DNA of 64,000 nt from Pelagicoccus albus (GCF_014230145.1 NZ_JACHVC010000012.1:377001-441000); one strand, 5' to 3'; positions 18,263-26,768 are shown, counted from the stretch's first letter. Program-made: numbers and translations. The notes: generated from the letters alone by a model not told the origin.

Positions 18263-19087
18263 ATGCAGGAAAACCCGAAAGTACAGGATCAGATTGCCCG
18301 AATCGCTAATTGGTTCACCCAAATTGAAGGGAGCATCACCGCATTTTCCGGAGGAGTCGACTCAGCCCTGGTCATCTACTTGGCCCGTCAACATCTAGGC
18401 AAAGGACTAGCAATCGCCTGCATTTCCGATTCCCCCAGCTTGAAACGGTCGGACCTACAAGAAGCGATCGAGTTCTGCCAAGTCCACGATATCTCCTTGG
18501 AAATCATAAAAACCAAGGAACTGGAGGACGAAGCCTACTACAGCAATCCGGTCAACCGCTGCTACGCCTGCAAGTCGCACCTCTACAACGACCTATCGGA
18601 GCAATTGAAGAGGTATCCGGGCTTTGTGGTTCTCAATGGCACGAACCAAGACGACTTTGGCGATTACCGACCCGGCCTGCAGGCCGCCCAGCAAAACGCC
18701 GTCCGCTCGCCTCTCGCGGAGTGTGGACTTAATAAGGACGCGGTCAGGAGCCTAGCTCGACACTTCGGCCTGAAGGTTTGGGATAAACCTGCCAGTCCAT
18801 GCCTGAGCTCTCGGATTCCCTACGGTCAAATCGTAACGAGGGAAAAGCTATCCCAGATTGAGCAAGCCGAAAGCGAGCTGACACGGCTTGGCTTCAAGAC
18901 AGCCCGCGTCCGTCATTTCGGCTCGGAAGCCCGCGTTGAAGTGCCATCCGCAGACCTGCCCAAACTAGAAGGACTCCTCCAAGCACTAAGGCTTCACTAT
19001 AAAGAACTCGGCTTCAGCCAAACAACGATTGACCAAGAGGGTCTTGTATCCGGAAAACTGAACAGAGCGATCAGACCTTTAACATGA
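18263..19087 (+). CDS. larE: LarE, sulfur insertase of nickel-pincer cofactor synthesis
   Basis: A 274-residue PP-loop ATP-dependent sulfur transferase; SGGVDS at residues 29-34 binds and activates the substrate with ATP. LarE converts the dicarboxylated pyridinium intermediate to the dithio form. Three cysteines are seen: Cys100 and Cys103 (NRCYACK) and Cys180 (SPCLSSRIPYG). The Lactobacillus enzyme uses a single sacrificial Cys at the last site. Having all three fits the [4Fe-4S]-type LarE described in Thermotoga, which is catalytic rather than sacrificial; this assignment is inferred. Its stop overlaps the larB start by four bases. Confidence 0.92.
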   Translation: MQENPKVQDQIARIANWFTQIEGSITAFSGGVDSALVIYLARQHLGKGLAIACISDSPSLKRSDLQEAIEFCQVHDISLEIIKTKELEDEAYYSNPVNRCYACKSHLYNDLSEQLKRYPGFVVLNGTNQDDFGDYRPGLQAAQQNAVRSPLAECGLNKDAVRSLARHFGLKVWDKPASPCLSSRIPYGQIVTREKLSQIEQAESELTRLGFKTARVRHFGSEARVEVPSADLPKLEGLLQALRLHYKELGFSQTTIDQEGLVSGKLNRAIRPLT

Positions 19088-19743
19088 ACGATTCGTTTAA
19101 CTTAGATTTCGACCGCACAGAGCGACTCGGCTTCCCCGAGGTAGTCTTCGGAGCAGGTAAGACACTCGAAGTATTGACAGAGATACTACAGGCTTACCAA
19201 GCCAAAGGCTTGAACGCGCTCGCCACAAAGGTTCAACCCGAAAAAGGCAAACAGCTTCTCAACACTTTTCCAAATGCGTTCTTCGAAGAGGTATCGGGAA
19301 TCTTCATGCTCGAACAGCCGCAGCAAAACAAAAAGCCGGGGCCCCAAGTGGCGATTTTATCCGGAGGCTCGTCCGACGCCTACGTTGTGAATGAGGCCTT
19401 CCACACTTTGAATTTTCTAGGATGCGGAGCAAAACGCTTTAACGACATCGGCATCGCCGGTATCCATCGCCTTCTCGCAAAAGTGGAGGAATTGAAATCA
19501 TTCTCCGTTCTGATCGTAGTGGCTGGATTCGAAGGGGCCCTGCCCACTGCCGTTGGCGGTCTTCTTCCTCAGCCGATCATCGCGGTCCCCGCTTCGGTTG
19601 GATACGGAGTATCTGCCGGCGGCCAAGTCGCGCTCAACGCCATGCTCTCGAGCTGCGCCAACGGAGTTAGCGTAGTGAATATCGACAATGGCTATGGAGC
19701 CGCCATGGCCGCATTACGTATAGTTAAGGCCCTTACTCGATAA
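19084..19743 (+). CDS. larB: LarB, NaAD carboxylase/hydrolase of nickel-pincer cofactor synthesis
   Basis: A 219-residue protein with the LarB signature: GFPEVVFGAGKT near the N-terminus and a PurE-like C-terminal domain (AILSGGSSDAYVVNEA, VAGFEGALPTAVGGL, then VVNIDNGYGAAMAAL). LarB carboxylates nicotinic acid adenine dinucleotide and releases AMP, the first step of the pathway. It is somewhat shorter than Lactobacillus LarB but keeps all the core blocks. It overlaps larE by four bases and ends two bases before larC. Confidence 0.92.
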   Translation: MNDSFNLDFDRTERLGFPEVVFGAGKTLEVLTEILQAYQAKGLNALATKVQPEKGKQLLNTFPNAFFEEVSGIFMLEQPQQNKKPGPQVAILSGGSSDAYVVNEAFHTLNFLGCGAKRFNDIGIAGIHRLLAKVEELKSFSVLIVVAGFEGALPTAVGGLLPQPIIAVPASVGYGVSAGGQVALNAMLSSCANGVSVVNIDNGYGAAMAALRIVKALTR

Positions 19744-19745
19744 CA

Positions 19746-20954
19746 ATGCCCTCCACACTCTACATCGAACCGTTTTCCGGGATAGCCGGAGATATGCTAC
19801 TCAGCGCTCTTTGCGAACTCACGGATGCCTACGAAGAAATCAAAGAGCTTCCCAGCCGGCTTCACCTGCCAGACGGGAAAATTGAAATCCAACGCCTCAA
19901 CAAAAATGGGATCTCCTGCCGTCATATCAAGATAATCGATACAGGTGAGCACGGCGAACATACCCACACTCACGATCACGGCGGAGTCCCTCACACTCAC
20001 AGCCATGGAGCCCATAGACATCTTAGCGACATCCTAAACCTGATCGAAAAAGCCCATATATCCGACGGAGCAAAAGAGATAGCCAAGGCGATATTCCTAA
20101 TCATAGGTGAATCGGAATCCCGGATACACGACATCCCACTAGATACGATTCATTTCCACGAAGTCAGCGGGGTCGATTCGATTTTAGACATCGTGGGTTG
20201 TGCCGTCCTCTTGGATAAACTGGATGTAACGCAAACCTTTGCCGACCCGGTGTGCGTTGGGTTTGGGCAGGTAAATACTCAGCACGGAAAACTGCCCGTT
20301 CCCGCTCCGGCCACGGCTGATATCCTTAAGGGGATTCCAACTTACAAAGGGGAAGAGGCTGGAGAACGCTGCACTCCCACTGGCGCCGCTATCCTGAAGT
20401 TCCTAAGCCCTCGTTTCGAATCACCATCACGCCCAACAAAGGCCATCGCCTACGGACCTGGGCAAAAAGACTTCGAAGCAGCAAACGTAGTGAGAGTCTC
20501 ACTACTTGAGGACGACATAGAAACAGCGACTTCCATTTGGATCGTCGAAACGAATCTCGACGATATGTCGCCAGAGTTGCTCGGACTTCACTTTCAAGAA
20601 GGTCTGTTGGAAGCTGGAGCTGTTGATTTCCACTTCAGTCAGGTAACCATGAAAAAGGGGCGTCCGGGGCTGACGCTTTGCGCTTTGACCCCAAAGGAAA
20701 ATAGGGATGCCGTCGCGGAGTACATTCTCGAAAACACCACAAGCATTGGCGTTCGCTTCTACCCTGCAAAACGACGAATTCTAAGCCGGAAAAAGATTAC
20801 TCTGGAAACAAAGCTCGGTACAGTTCTAGCTAAAGAAACAGAGACACCTTCCGGCAGCAAAAAAAGGAAGATCGAGTACGATTCACTCGTTGGACTGGCC
20901 GAAAAGCACGGAATCTCCGTTTCTGAAGCCAAGAGAAGAATCGAAGCCCCCTAG
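19746..20954 (+). CDS. larC: LarC, nickel insertase of the nickel-pincer cofactor
   Basis: A 402-residue single-frame LarC (former DUF111). The N-terminus IEPFSGIAGDMLLSAL and the later blocks HFHEVSGVDSILDIVG, GERCTPTGAAILKF and ETNLDDMSPELLG are typical. A histidine-rich insert at residues 69-92 has ten His in 24 positions and should gather nickel. LarC uses CTP to insert Ni(II) into the dithio pincer. In Lactobacillus the gene is split and joined by frameshifting; here it is continuous. No larA-like apoenzyme gene lies in the window, so the cofactor's client enzyme must be encoded elsewhere. Confidence 0.93.
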   Translation: MPSTLYIEPFSGIAGDMLLSALCELTDAYEEIKELPSRLHLPDGKIEIQRLNKNGISCRHIKIIDTGEHGEHTHTHDHGGVPHTHSHGAHRHLSDILNLIEKAHISDGAKEIAKAIFLIIGESESRIHDIPLDTIHFHEVSGVDSILDIVGCAVLLDKLDVTQTFADPVCVGFGQVNTQHGKLPVPAPATADILKGIPTYKGEEAGERCTPTGAAILKFLSPRFESPSRPTKAIAYGPGQKDFEAANVVRVSLLEDDIETATSIWIVETNLDDMSPELLGLHFQEGLLEAGAVDFHFSQVTMKKGRPGLTLCALTPKENRDAVAEYILENTTSIGVRFYPAKRRILSRKKITLETKLGTVLAKETETPSGSKKRKIEYDSLVGLAEKHGISVSEAKRRIEAP

Positions 20955-20975
20955 CTGAAACACATTTATACAAAA

Positions 20976-21155
20976 ATGAAAAAGACCACCACCCTACTCG
21001 CTACACTTGCCGCGGCTACTAGCGCCTTCGCCCACACCTCCGGCGTCGTCCATACTCACAACGACAATTCGATAAACTGGATGACCACCCTTGGGATCGC
21101 AGTCGTATTTGCGACCTTGGCCTTCTTCCAAATTCGCAAACGTTTCGGACGCTAG
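20976..21155 (+). CDS. 59-residue secreted/membrane micro-protein in the lar operon
   Basis: A small gene starting 21 bases after larC and before a strong terminator. The product has a signal-like N-terminus (MKKTTTLLATLAAATSAFA), a short exposed piece with His residues (HTSGVVHTHNDNS), one membrane helix (WMTTLGIAVVFATLAFF) and a basic end (QIRKRFGR). The layout of signal, short His segment, helix and positive tail resembles a small membrane protein or a minimal sorting tail. The place in the operon and the His residues hint at nickel handling, which is inference. I do not recognise a family. Confidence 0.65.
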   Translation: MKKTTTLLATLAAATSAFAHTSGVVHTHNDNSINWMTTLGIAVVFATLAFFQIRKRFGR

Positions 21156-21182
21156 GCCCCGCACGCCAGCTACATCTTTTCC

Positions 21183-21215
21183 AAGCTCGGAGCGATTTCG
21201 CTCCGAGCTTTTTTT
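21183..21215 (+). terminator. Rho-independent terminator of the lar operon
   Basis: A perfect 13-base stem (21183-21195 with 21198-21210) closes on a very short loop and runs into seven T residues (21209-21215). It lies 28 bases after the micro-protein stop and ends the larEBC unit. Confidence 0.9.
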
Positions 21216-21294
21216 GCGACCGGAATGAAGTTCGAATGCGAATTTCCGCACAAGAGATCTTGCCCTCACTTAACGAGAGGCAAAGCATCTAACT

Positions 21295-21798
21295 ATGCCC
21301 AATAGAAAGCTCCTCCCCCTTTTCGCCTTGGCCGCTTCCGCAGCTATCGTTCCCCTACAAGCCGATCCGAAGCTGGACGAAATACTGGCGGAACTGCAGA
21401 GCCTCAAGGGAGAGGTCGCAGCTTTGAACCAACGTGTTGAAGCACTCGAAAAACAAGAGAGCCAAGAATTAGCCAGCCCCACGACATCCCCCTCCAAAGG
21501 AAATAAGAAGTGGATCGATTCTATGCGGGTAGAACTGAAAAAGGCAGAGGTTCGGGCTAGTGGACCTTGGACCAACATGACGCCTTGGGAAAAAATTGAA
21601 AACGGCATGGAAGAGGAGGAGGTCGTCGAGCTCTTGGGAGAGCCGACTGCCCGCAAATTCTCAGTACGCCGCGACACAGACGAAATCTTAGTCTATGAGG
21701 GCGACTTGGAAGGAAACGGCGAACTGATCGAGGGAGAGGTACGAATCTACAAAGGAAAAGTCCGGCGCTTCACAGTACCGGACTTTCCAAGTGAATAA
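21295..21798 (+). CDS. Secreted coiled-coil protein with BamE/SmpA-like C-terminal part
   Basis: A 167-residue protein with a signal peptide (MPNRKLLPLFALAASAAIVP). A coiled coil covers residues 27-60 (LDEILAELQSLKGEVAALNQ), followed by a polar linker and a C-terminal part beginning WEKIENGMEEEEVVELLGEP. The last resembles the SmpA/OmlA (BamE) fold start, where a helix of type G-M-x-x-x-x-V-x-x-x-L-G-x-P precedes beta strands. The role is unknown, probably in the periplasm or envelope. It is convergent with the BlaR1-like gene, 24 bases away. Confidence 0.65.
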   Translation: MPNRKLLPLFALAASAAIVPLQADPKLDEILAELQSLKGEVAALNQRVEALEKQESQELASPTTSPSKGNKKWIDSMRVELKKAEVRASGPWTNMTPWEKIENGMEEEEVVELLGEPTARKFSVRRDTDEILVYEGDLEGNGELIEGEVRIYKGKVRRFTVPDFPSE

Positions 21799-21822
21799 TA
21801 TTTTGGACAGACAAATCTCTCA

Positions 21823-23313
21823 TTAGGGCATCGTACTCGATCTTCGAGTAGCGGATTTGTCTATCAGTTCGAAAGATCTTAACCAGACCCCCGAACCGCC
21901 GCCGCCCGAACTCAAACCATAGTCGATTCCGGCCGCCGATTTGGCTAAGCCCAATCGTATTTCCATGAATCGGGTTTCGCCACCCGCGTTGCTAACGGAT
22001 TTGGTCGAGGCGGAGTGTATCACCTGCCCCGCGTCGTTTTTAACCGTTACCCAGAACTCTTGGTCGGAGCTAGCGGCATTAACCTCATAGGTTACGCGAG
22101 CAACCACTTCCTCGCCCCGGAACTCACTAGCGTCCACTTCCTGTACCCAGCTCTGAGGGCGGCCCAAGTATGCGGAGTTGAAAGAAAGCTCATTGGCGGT
22201 TTCAAAGTCGAAGCGATCGTTGTTTGCTCGGAAAAGCGATGCACCAGGAAAACGAGTCAGGCTCAAAAGACGCTCACCTTCCGTCTCCACGTCCGCTTCA
22301 CCGGTGATTGAATAAACGAAAGAAGCTCCAAAAAGCGCAAGACCAACGGTCCCCAAAACGGGGCCAGAACGACGTGGGCTAGCGATCAAGTGAATACGAT
22401 CCTTCAACGCGCTAGACTTGCGGTTGCCCAAAAGGCAAAGGGCTCCAGCTGGGGATACCAAGGCGCCGCGTCCGCGCTTCATTACTTGTAAAAGCGTTAA
22501 ACCGTAATCGCGAACGGTAGTGATGCAAACCGTGTTGACCACATCCGCGTCACAAGCCTGCTCCATGGAAATCTTGAACTGGCGAAAAACGAGCCAGACC
22601 AGCGGATTGTACCAGTGGACAAAACAAACCAGCATCAAAAGGTGATGCAGGAAGAGGTCGCCACGCTTGTAGTGAGTCAGTTCATGCAGCAAGACGCAGC
22701 GCACTTCCTCGTCGCTGAGCTCCTTTTCGCAGAAAACGGGCAAGACCACGCGTGGGTTAAAGATGCCAGCAATACCCGGCGTCTTCACGTCTCGGGAAAC
22801 AAGCAGCGGCACATTGGCATGAATGCCGAAGCGGTAGCGGGTATCCTTGAAAATTTCGTACAGCCTGCCGGAGTTCTTCCGATCCGCACGGTCGAAAAAC
22901 TGGTGCAAACGGACCGCGTTGAAAACCAAGCGACCCATCAGGGCTAAAAAGCCCAAGGCCCAAAGGAGCACCAATGCATGCTCCCACGAGAAACCAACCA
23001 AGGTGCTCTTCACCAACTCGTCTTGAGTCCGGAAAACCGGGAGCATCGTCTCGCCAAGTCCGGCGTCCACCACTCCACTACGGAGCACGTTGGTCCAAGT
23101 CGAAGGGCGAAGGTTGTCGTTTAAATTGAAAATACTTCCGCTAAACGGGAGAGCGAGCGGAAGGGAAAGGCGGATAACTAACAAGGCCCAAGCCCAACAG
23201 AGAAGCTTCGGCGACAGCCACCGTCGCAGGAACGGCACTGCCAGCAACATCAACGCGCTGAGAAGAGCGAAACGAACCGAAGCGTCCCAATAGAGCCAGA
23301 ATAAGTCAGCCAT
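21823..23313 (-). CDS. BlaR1/MecR1-type M56 membrane metallopeptidase
   Basis: A 496-residue protein with four hydrophobic segments in the N-terminal 330 residues and the zinc motif HELTH followed by YKRGDLFLHH, which defines peptidase family M56. In classic systems the peptidase, once triggered, leads to loss of the BlaI repressor. The C-terminal part (about 330-496) is beta-rich and has no penicillin-binding SxxK/SxN/KTG pattern. The signal sensed is therefore probably not a beta-lactam. Its start lies one base after the blaI-like stop, so the two are co-transcribed and coupled. Confidence 0.85.
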   Translation of the reverse strand: MADLFWLYWDASVRFALLSALMLLAVPFLRRWLSPKLLCWAWALLVIRLSLPLALPFSGSIFNLNDNLRPSTWTNVLRSGVVDAGLGETMLPVFRTQDELVKSTLVGFSWEHALVLLWALGFLALMGRLVFNAVRLHQFFDRADRKNSGRLYEIFKDTRYRFGIHANVPLLVSRDVKTPGIAGIFNPRVVLPVFCEKELSDEEVRCVLLHELTHYKRGDLFLHHLLMLVCFVHWYNPLVWLVFRQFKISMEQACDADVVNTVCITTVRDYGLTLLQVMKRGRGALVSPAGALCLLGNRKSSALKDRIHLIASPRRSGPVLGTVGLALFGASFVYSITGEADVETEGERLLSLTRFPGASLFRANNDRFDFETANELSFNSAYLGRPQSWVQEVDASEFRGEEVVARVTYEVNAASSDQEFWVTVKNDAGQVIHSASTKSVSNAGGETRFMEIRLGLAKSAAGIDYGLSSGGGGSGVWLRSFELIDKSATRRSSTMP

Positions 23314-23314
23314 G

Positions 23315-23686
23315 CTATCTTGCTTTCCGCTCTAAGACTGCTCTTAACTCGTCGAGTTCGTCGTCGGACAACTCTTCGTTTTCGATAAAATGAAGCATCA
23401 TCGGGGCGACTTTTCCCCGGAACACTTTACTCAAGAAATGGCTGCCTTCGGTGCGGCAGCACTCGCCTTCGCTTAGAAGGCAAGAGTAGACATTGGCGCG
23501 ACCTTCGCGCCGAGACTCGATAACCCCTTTGTTCTCTAGACGAGCCAGAAAGGTATTAACGGTCTTCTGTTTCCATTGGTCATGGGGTAGCAGGTCGAGG
23601 ACTTCAGTCGCGGTCATTGGGGCATGATCCCAGACGACTTTCATCACCTCCCACTCAGCATCGGATATTTTAGGGCCTTGTTCCAT
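23315..23686 (-). CDS. BlaI/MecI-family transcriptional repressor
   Basis: A 123-residue winged-helix protein of normal length for the family, opening PKISDAEWEVMKVVWDHAPM with recognition-helix region WKQKTVNTFLARLENKGVI and a dimerising C-terminal helix (SDDELDELRAVLERK). It should bind as a dimer to TACA/TGTA-type palindromes and repress its own operon until cleaved with help of the M56 peptidase encoded next. A fitting palindrome is present 23 bases upstream of the start. Confidence 0.9.
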   Translation of the reverse strand: MEQGPKISDAEWEVMKVVWDHAPMTATEVLDLLPHDQWKQKTVNTFLARLENKGVIESRREGRANVYSCLLSEGECCRTEGSHFLSKVFRGKVAPMMLHFIENEELSDDELDELRAVLERKAR

Positions 23687-23708
23687 AGCGAGTTTACGAA
23701 AATAACAG

Positions 23709-23722
23709 ACTACGCATGTAGT
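23709..23722. promoter_or_regulatory. Candidate BlaI operator
   Basis: ACTAC-GCAT-GTAGT forms a perfect five-base inverted repeat with four-base centre, 23 bases upstream of the blaI-like start. It has the TAC...GTA core of BlaI/MecI operators. A wider pair GACTA/TAGTC encloses it on the right side. Confidence 0.6.
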
Positions 23723-23838
23723 AGATAGTCAAGTCGTAGAAACGATTCAAAGAATTTGAATTCAACAGCGCCCCAGAGGGAAATTTGCAAGCTAGGAAGA
23801 AGACCGCCCTTACGTAGACGGTCCCTCGACGGCAACTA

Positions 23839-25257
23839 TTAGCTGGAGCCCTTCAGTTCATTAACAAGCGAGGAGATAGTCGCCTTGGCGTCTCCGTAGA
23901 TCATTCGCGTATTTTCCATCACGAACAGCTTGTTCACCAAACCGGAGAACCCCTTGCCCTGCCCACGCTTGAGCACGAACACCGTCTTTGCCATGTGGGC
24001 TTGGATAATTGGCATTCCATAAATGGGACTGCTTTCATCCTCAGTCGCAGCCGGATTAACCACATCGTTCGCCCCGATCACGATCGCCACGTCCACAGTC
24101 GGCATCATGGGGTTAACCGTGTCCATCTCCAGGAGCTTCTCGTACTCTACATCAGCTTCAGCCAACAGCACATTCATGTGACCAGGCATGCGGCCCGCCA
24201 CCGGGTGGATAGCGAAATTCGCTTCCGCCCCATTCTCTTCCAGGAGTTCGGCCAGCTCTTTCACAACGTGTTGAGCCTGGGCAACCGCCATTCCGTAACC
24301 GGGAATGAAGACCACCGAACTGGCAGCTTCCAAAACGTAAAACGCATCCTCGACCGAGATTGCTTTCGGTTCGCGATCATCGTCATCGCCCGCTCCCGAA
24401 GAAGTCGCTCCGAAGCCGCTAAAGAGCACGTTACCCAAGGTGCGATTCATGGCCTTGCACATGATAACGGTCAGGATGAGCCCGCTCGCTCCCACCAAAC
24501 AGCCGGCCACGATCAGCACGTTGTTAGCGATCACAAAACCGGCCGCCGACGCCGCCACACCTGAGAGGCTGTTGAGCAAAGAGATCACCACAGGCATATC
24601 GCCTCCGCCGATCGGCATGACTCCCATGATACCAAAAATGAGCGAGAGGGCGACTCCGCTAAGGAAGACCTTGTAGGTCAGGTCCAAATCGGTGCTCCAA
24701 GTGAAGATCACACCCAAGACAAGGATCACTATCAGCAAAAAGATATTGAGTGCTTTTTGCCCTCCAAAAACCGTGGCGCTACCACTCAATTTGCCAGAGA
24801 GCTTCCCGTAAGCGTAAAGCGAACCCGTAAAGGTCACTCCCCCGATCAGCATCGCGCAGTAGATGACAAAACCGCTGAACAAGGCATTGGAGCTCGTCTC
24901 CAATTCGTAGGCAATCCATCCCAGCCCACGGATCTTTTCGAACTCCGCCCAAGCTACCAGCAAGCTGGCCAATCCGCCAAATCCGTTAAAGACCGCCACA
25001 AGCTCGGGCATCGCCGTCATCTTGACCTTGCGAGCGGCGACGAGGCCAATCACGCCGCCCAATAGCAGGCCCACCAAGATCCAAATATAGTCCAGACCTT
25101 GCTCCAGCAGGGTGATGACCACCGCAAGCAACATTCCGAGGCCAGAAACCAGATTTCCTCGTCGAGCAGTCTCCGCCGCCCCGAGCATCTTGATTCCAAA
25201 GACAAATAATGTGGCCGAGGCCACGTAGGCTAAGTTGACAAAATCGTGCGCATCCAT
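23839..25257 (-). CDS. pntB: NAD(P) transhydrogenase subunit beta
   Basis: A 472-residue subunit with about eight or nine membrane helices in the first 280 residues. The C-terminal NADP(H)-binding domain (dIII) carries PGYGMAVAQAQ, AIHPVAGRMPGHMNVLLAEA and IVIGANDVVNPAA. With the two alpha polypeptides it forms the proton-translocating enzyme that uses the membrane gradient to reduce NADP+ with NADH. Its start is six bases after the pntAB stop. No strong terminator is visible after its stop, though a GC-rich partly palindromic stretch lies at 23803-23832. Confidence 0.95.
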   Translation of the reverse strand: MDAHDFVNLAYVASATLFVFGIKMLGAAETARRGNLVSGLGMLLAVVITLLEQGLDYIWILVGLLLGGVIGLVAARKVKMTAMPELVAVFNGFGGLASLLVAWAEFEKIRGLGWIAYELETSSNALFSGFVIYCAMLIGGVTFTGSLYAYGKLSGKLSGSATVFGGQKALNIFLLIVILVLGVIFTWSTDLDLTYKVFLSGVALSLIFGIMGVMPIGGGDMPVVISLLNSLSGVAASAAGFVIANNVLIVAGCLVGASGLILTVIMCKAMNRTLGNVLFSGFGATSSGAGDDDDREPKAISVEDAFYVLEAASSVVFIPGYGMAVAQAQHVVKELAELLEENGAEANFAIHPVAGRMPGHMNVLLAEADVEYEKLLEMDTVNPMMPTVDVAIVIGANDVVNPAATEDESSPIYGMPIIQAHMAKTVFVLKRGQGKGFSGLVNKLFVMENTRMIYGDAKATISSLVNELKGSS

Positions 25258-25263
25258 GGCCGC

Positions 25264-25548
25264 TTATTTCCCCTTCTTTTTAAACATCTGCAGCATGCGG
25301 TCGGTCACCACATAACCGCCAACGACGTTGATCGTGGCGAATACAAGCGCCGCAAAACCGAGAACCATTCCCACGGTTCCCTGCTCTCCGGCCCGAATCG
25401 CCAGCAGAGCTCCTACGATGGTGATGCCAGAGATGGCATTGGACCCGGACATCAGCGGCGTATGCAATTGCGAAGGCACCTTGCTGATCAGCTCTAAGCC
25501 AAGGAAGGCCGCGAGCACGAATATGAAAAACAAAAGTATTAAATCCAT
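25264..25548 (-). CDS. pntAB: NAD(P) transhydrogenase subunit alpha part 2 (membrane part)
   Basis: A 94-residue membrane protein with three helices, corresponding to the C-terminal part of one-chain PntA. The block ISKVPSQLHTPLMSGSNAIS is the conserved proton-channel-side segment. The split of alpha into two polypeptides is common outside the enterobacteria. It lies between pntAA (31 bases upstream) and pntB (6 bases downstream). Confidence 0.95.
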   Translation of the reverse strand: MDLILLFFIFVLAAFLGLELISKVPSQLHTPLMSGSNAISGITIVGALLAIRAGEQGTVGMVLGFAALVFATINVVGGYVVTDRMLQMFKKKGK

Positions 25549-25579
25549 GAGGTATCCAGATTCTGGTTAACGAGATTGA

Positions 25580-26707
25580 TCACTTCGCGAAACGTTCGTG
25601 CACGACCGCTCCGTCCTGGGTTATGACACAGCCTTTCAATAGCTCGTCGCTTAAATCGCGCTTCAGGGTTTTCTCTTCCGAATCCCAGAAATGCTCGATG
25701 AAATTGTATATATTCGCCGAATACATTTGGCTGGCATGAGCCGCGACTCCGCACTCCAGCTTCCCGATCCCTAAAATCCTCACTCCGTTTTCTGTAACGA
25801 TTTCCTCGTCGAGTTTGGATCCGGCAACGTTCCCACCAGATTCGACCGCCAAATCAACCACCACGCTGCCGTGTTTCATACCCGCCAGCATTTTATCGTC
25901 TACTAGCGAGGGAGCCTTCCTGCCGAAGAGCTTCGCCGTGGTGATCACGATATCGGACTGAGCGCAAACCTTGGCCATACCTGCCTTCTGCAGCTCCTTC
26001 TGCTCATCGGTCAGCTCCTTGGCATACCCCTGATCAGTCTGCCCCATCTCGCCCAAGTCGATTTTCACAAACTTGGCTCCTAGCGACTTCACCTGCTCCT
26101 CCACCACTGGACGCGTATCGAAGGCATCGACCCGAGCTCCCAGTCGCTTCGCAGTTGCAATCGCTTGCAAGCCCGCCACTCCCACACCGATCACGAAAAC
26201 CCTAGCAGGAGAAATGGTACCCGCTGGCGTCATCATCATCGGCAGAATGCGGTTCAACCGTTCCGCCGCTTTGATAACAGCATAGTAGCCAGCCAAATTC
26301 GCCTGCGAACTGAGACCGTCCATCTTTTGGGCCAAGGTCGTGCGCGGGATCATCTCCATGCTAACCGCCGTCACACCGCTTTGAGCGAATTGCCCGATAA
26401 GCTCCGATTCGTTGAACGGATCCAGAAAGCCGATCGACCAAGAGCCTTTCTTTTGAATGGCGGCCTCTTCCATCGCCGGCTTTCCTACTCGGAGAACGAT
26501 GTCTGCGGAGGAAAGCTCATCAGTCCGATTTGTCGAAAGCCGAGCGCCTGCAGCTACATATTCGTCATCCAAATAGTAGCTCGATGTGCCTGCTCCAGAC
26601 TCCACAACGATCTCCAATCCGAGACCGACTAAGCGCTTCACCGCTTCGGGGATTAGCGCGACGCGTTTTTCCGCGGGGGAGGTTTCAGAAGAAACGAATA
26701 CTCGCAT
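25580..26707 (-). CDS. pntAA: NAD(P) transhydrogenase subunit alpha part 1 (NAD-binding)
   Basis: A 375-residue soluble dI subunit. SPAEKRVALIPEAVKRLV opens the alanine-dehydrogenase-like N-terminal lobe. VIGVGVAGLQAIATAKRLGA is the NAD(H) Rossmann loop, followed by the Asp of DAFDTR, and IVITTAKLFGRKAPSL lies further on. It exchanges hydride with the NADP(H)-binding domain of PntB. As first gene of the operon it follows a region with a perfect ATCAGAT-A-ATCTGAT palindrome 47 bases upstream of its start. Confidence 0.95.
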   Translation of the reverse strand: MRVFVSSETSPAEKRVALIPEAVKRLVGLGLEIVVESGAGTSSYYLDDEYVAAGARLSTNRTDELSSADIVLRVGKPAMEEAAIQKKGSWSIGFLDPFNESELIGQFAQSGVTAVSMEMIPRTTLAQKMDGLSSQANLAGYYAVIKAAERLNRILPMMMTPAGTISPARVFVIGVGVAGLQAIATAKRLGARVDAFDTRPVVEEQVKSLGAKFVKIDLGEMGQTDQGYAKELTDEQKELQKAGMAKVCAQSDIVITTAKLFGRKAPSLVDDKMLAGMKHGSVVVDLAVESGGNVAGSKLDEEIVTENGVRILGIGKLECGVAAHASQMYSANIYNFIEHFWDSEEKTLKRDLSDELLKGCVITQDGAVVHERFAK

Positions 26708-26753
26708 GAAGAAATCGTAGCCATTAGCTGCATCTAATCAACTCAATCCCATT

Positions 26754-26768
26754 ATCAGATAATCTGAT
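26754..26768. promoter_or_regulatory. Palindrome upstream of the pnt operon
   Basis: ATCAGAT-A-ATCTGAT is a perfect seven-base inverted repeat around one base, 47 bases before pntAA. The 12-base core GATAATCTGATA recurs at 48511-48522. Plausible operator of unknown regulator. Confidence 0.35.

Noticed and set aside
23803-23832. GC-rich partial palindrome downstream of pntB as terminator
   Set aside because: Stems are short and there is no T tract; it may instead be a degenerate relative of the repeat at 12903.
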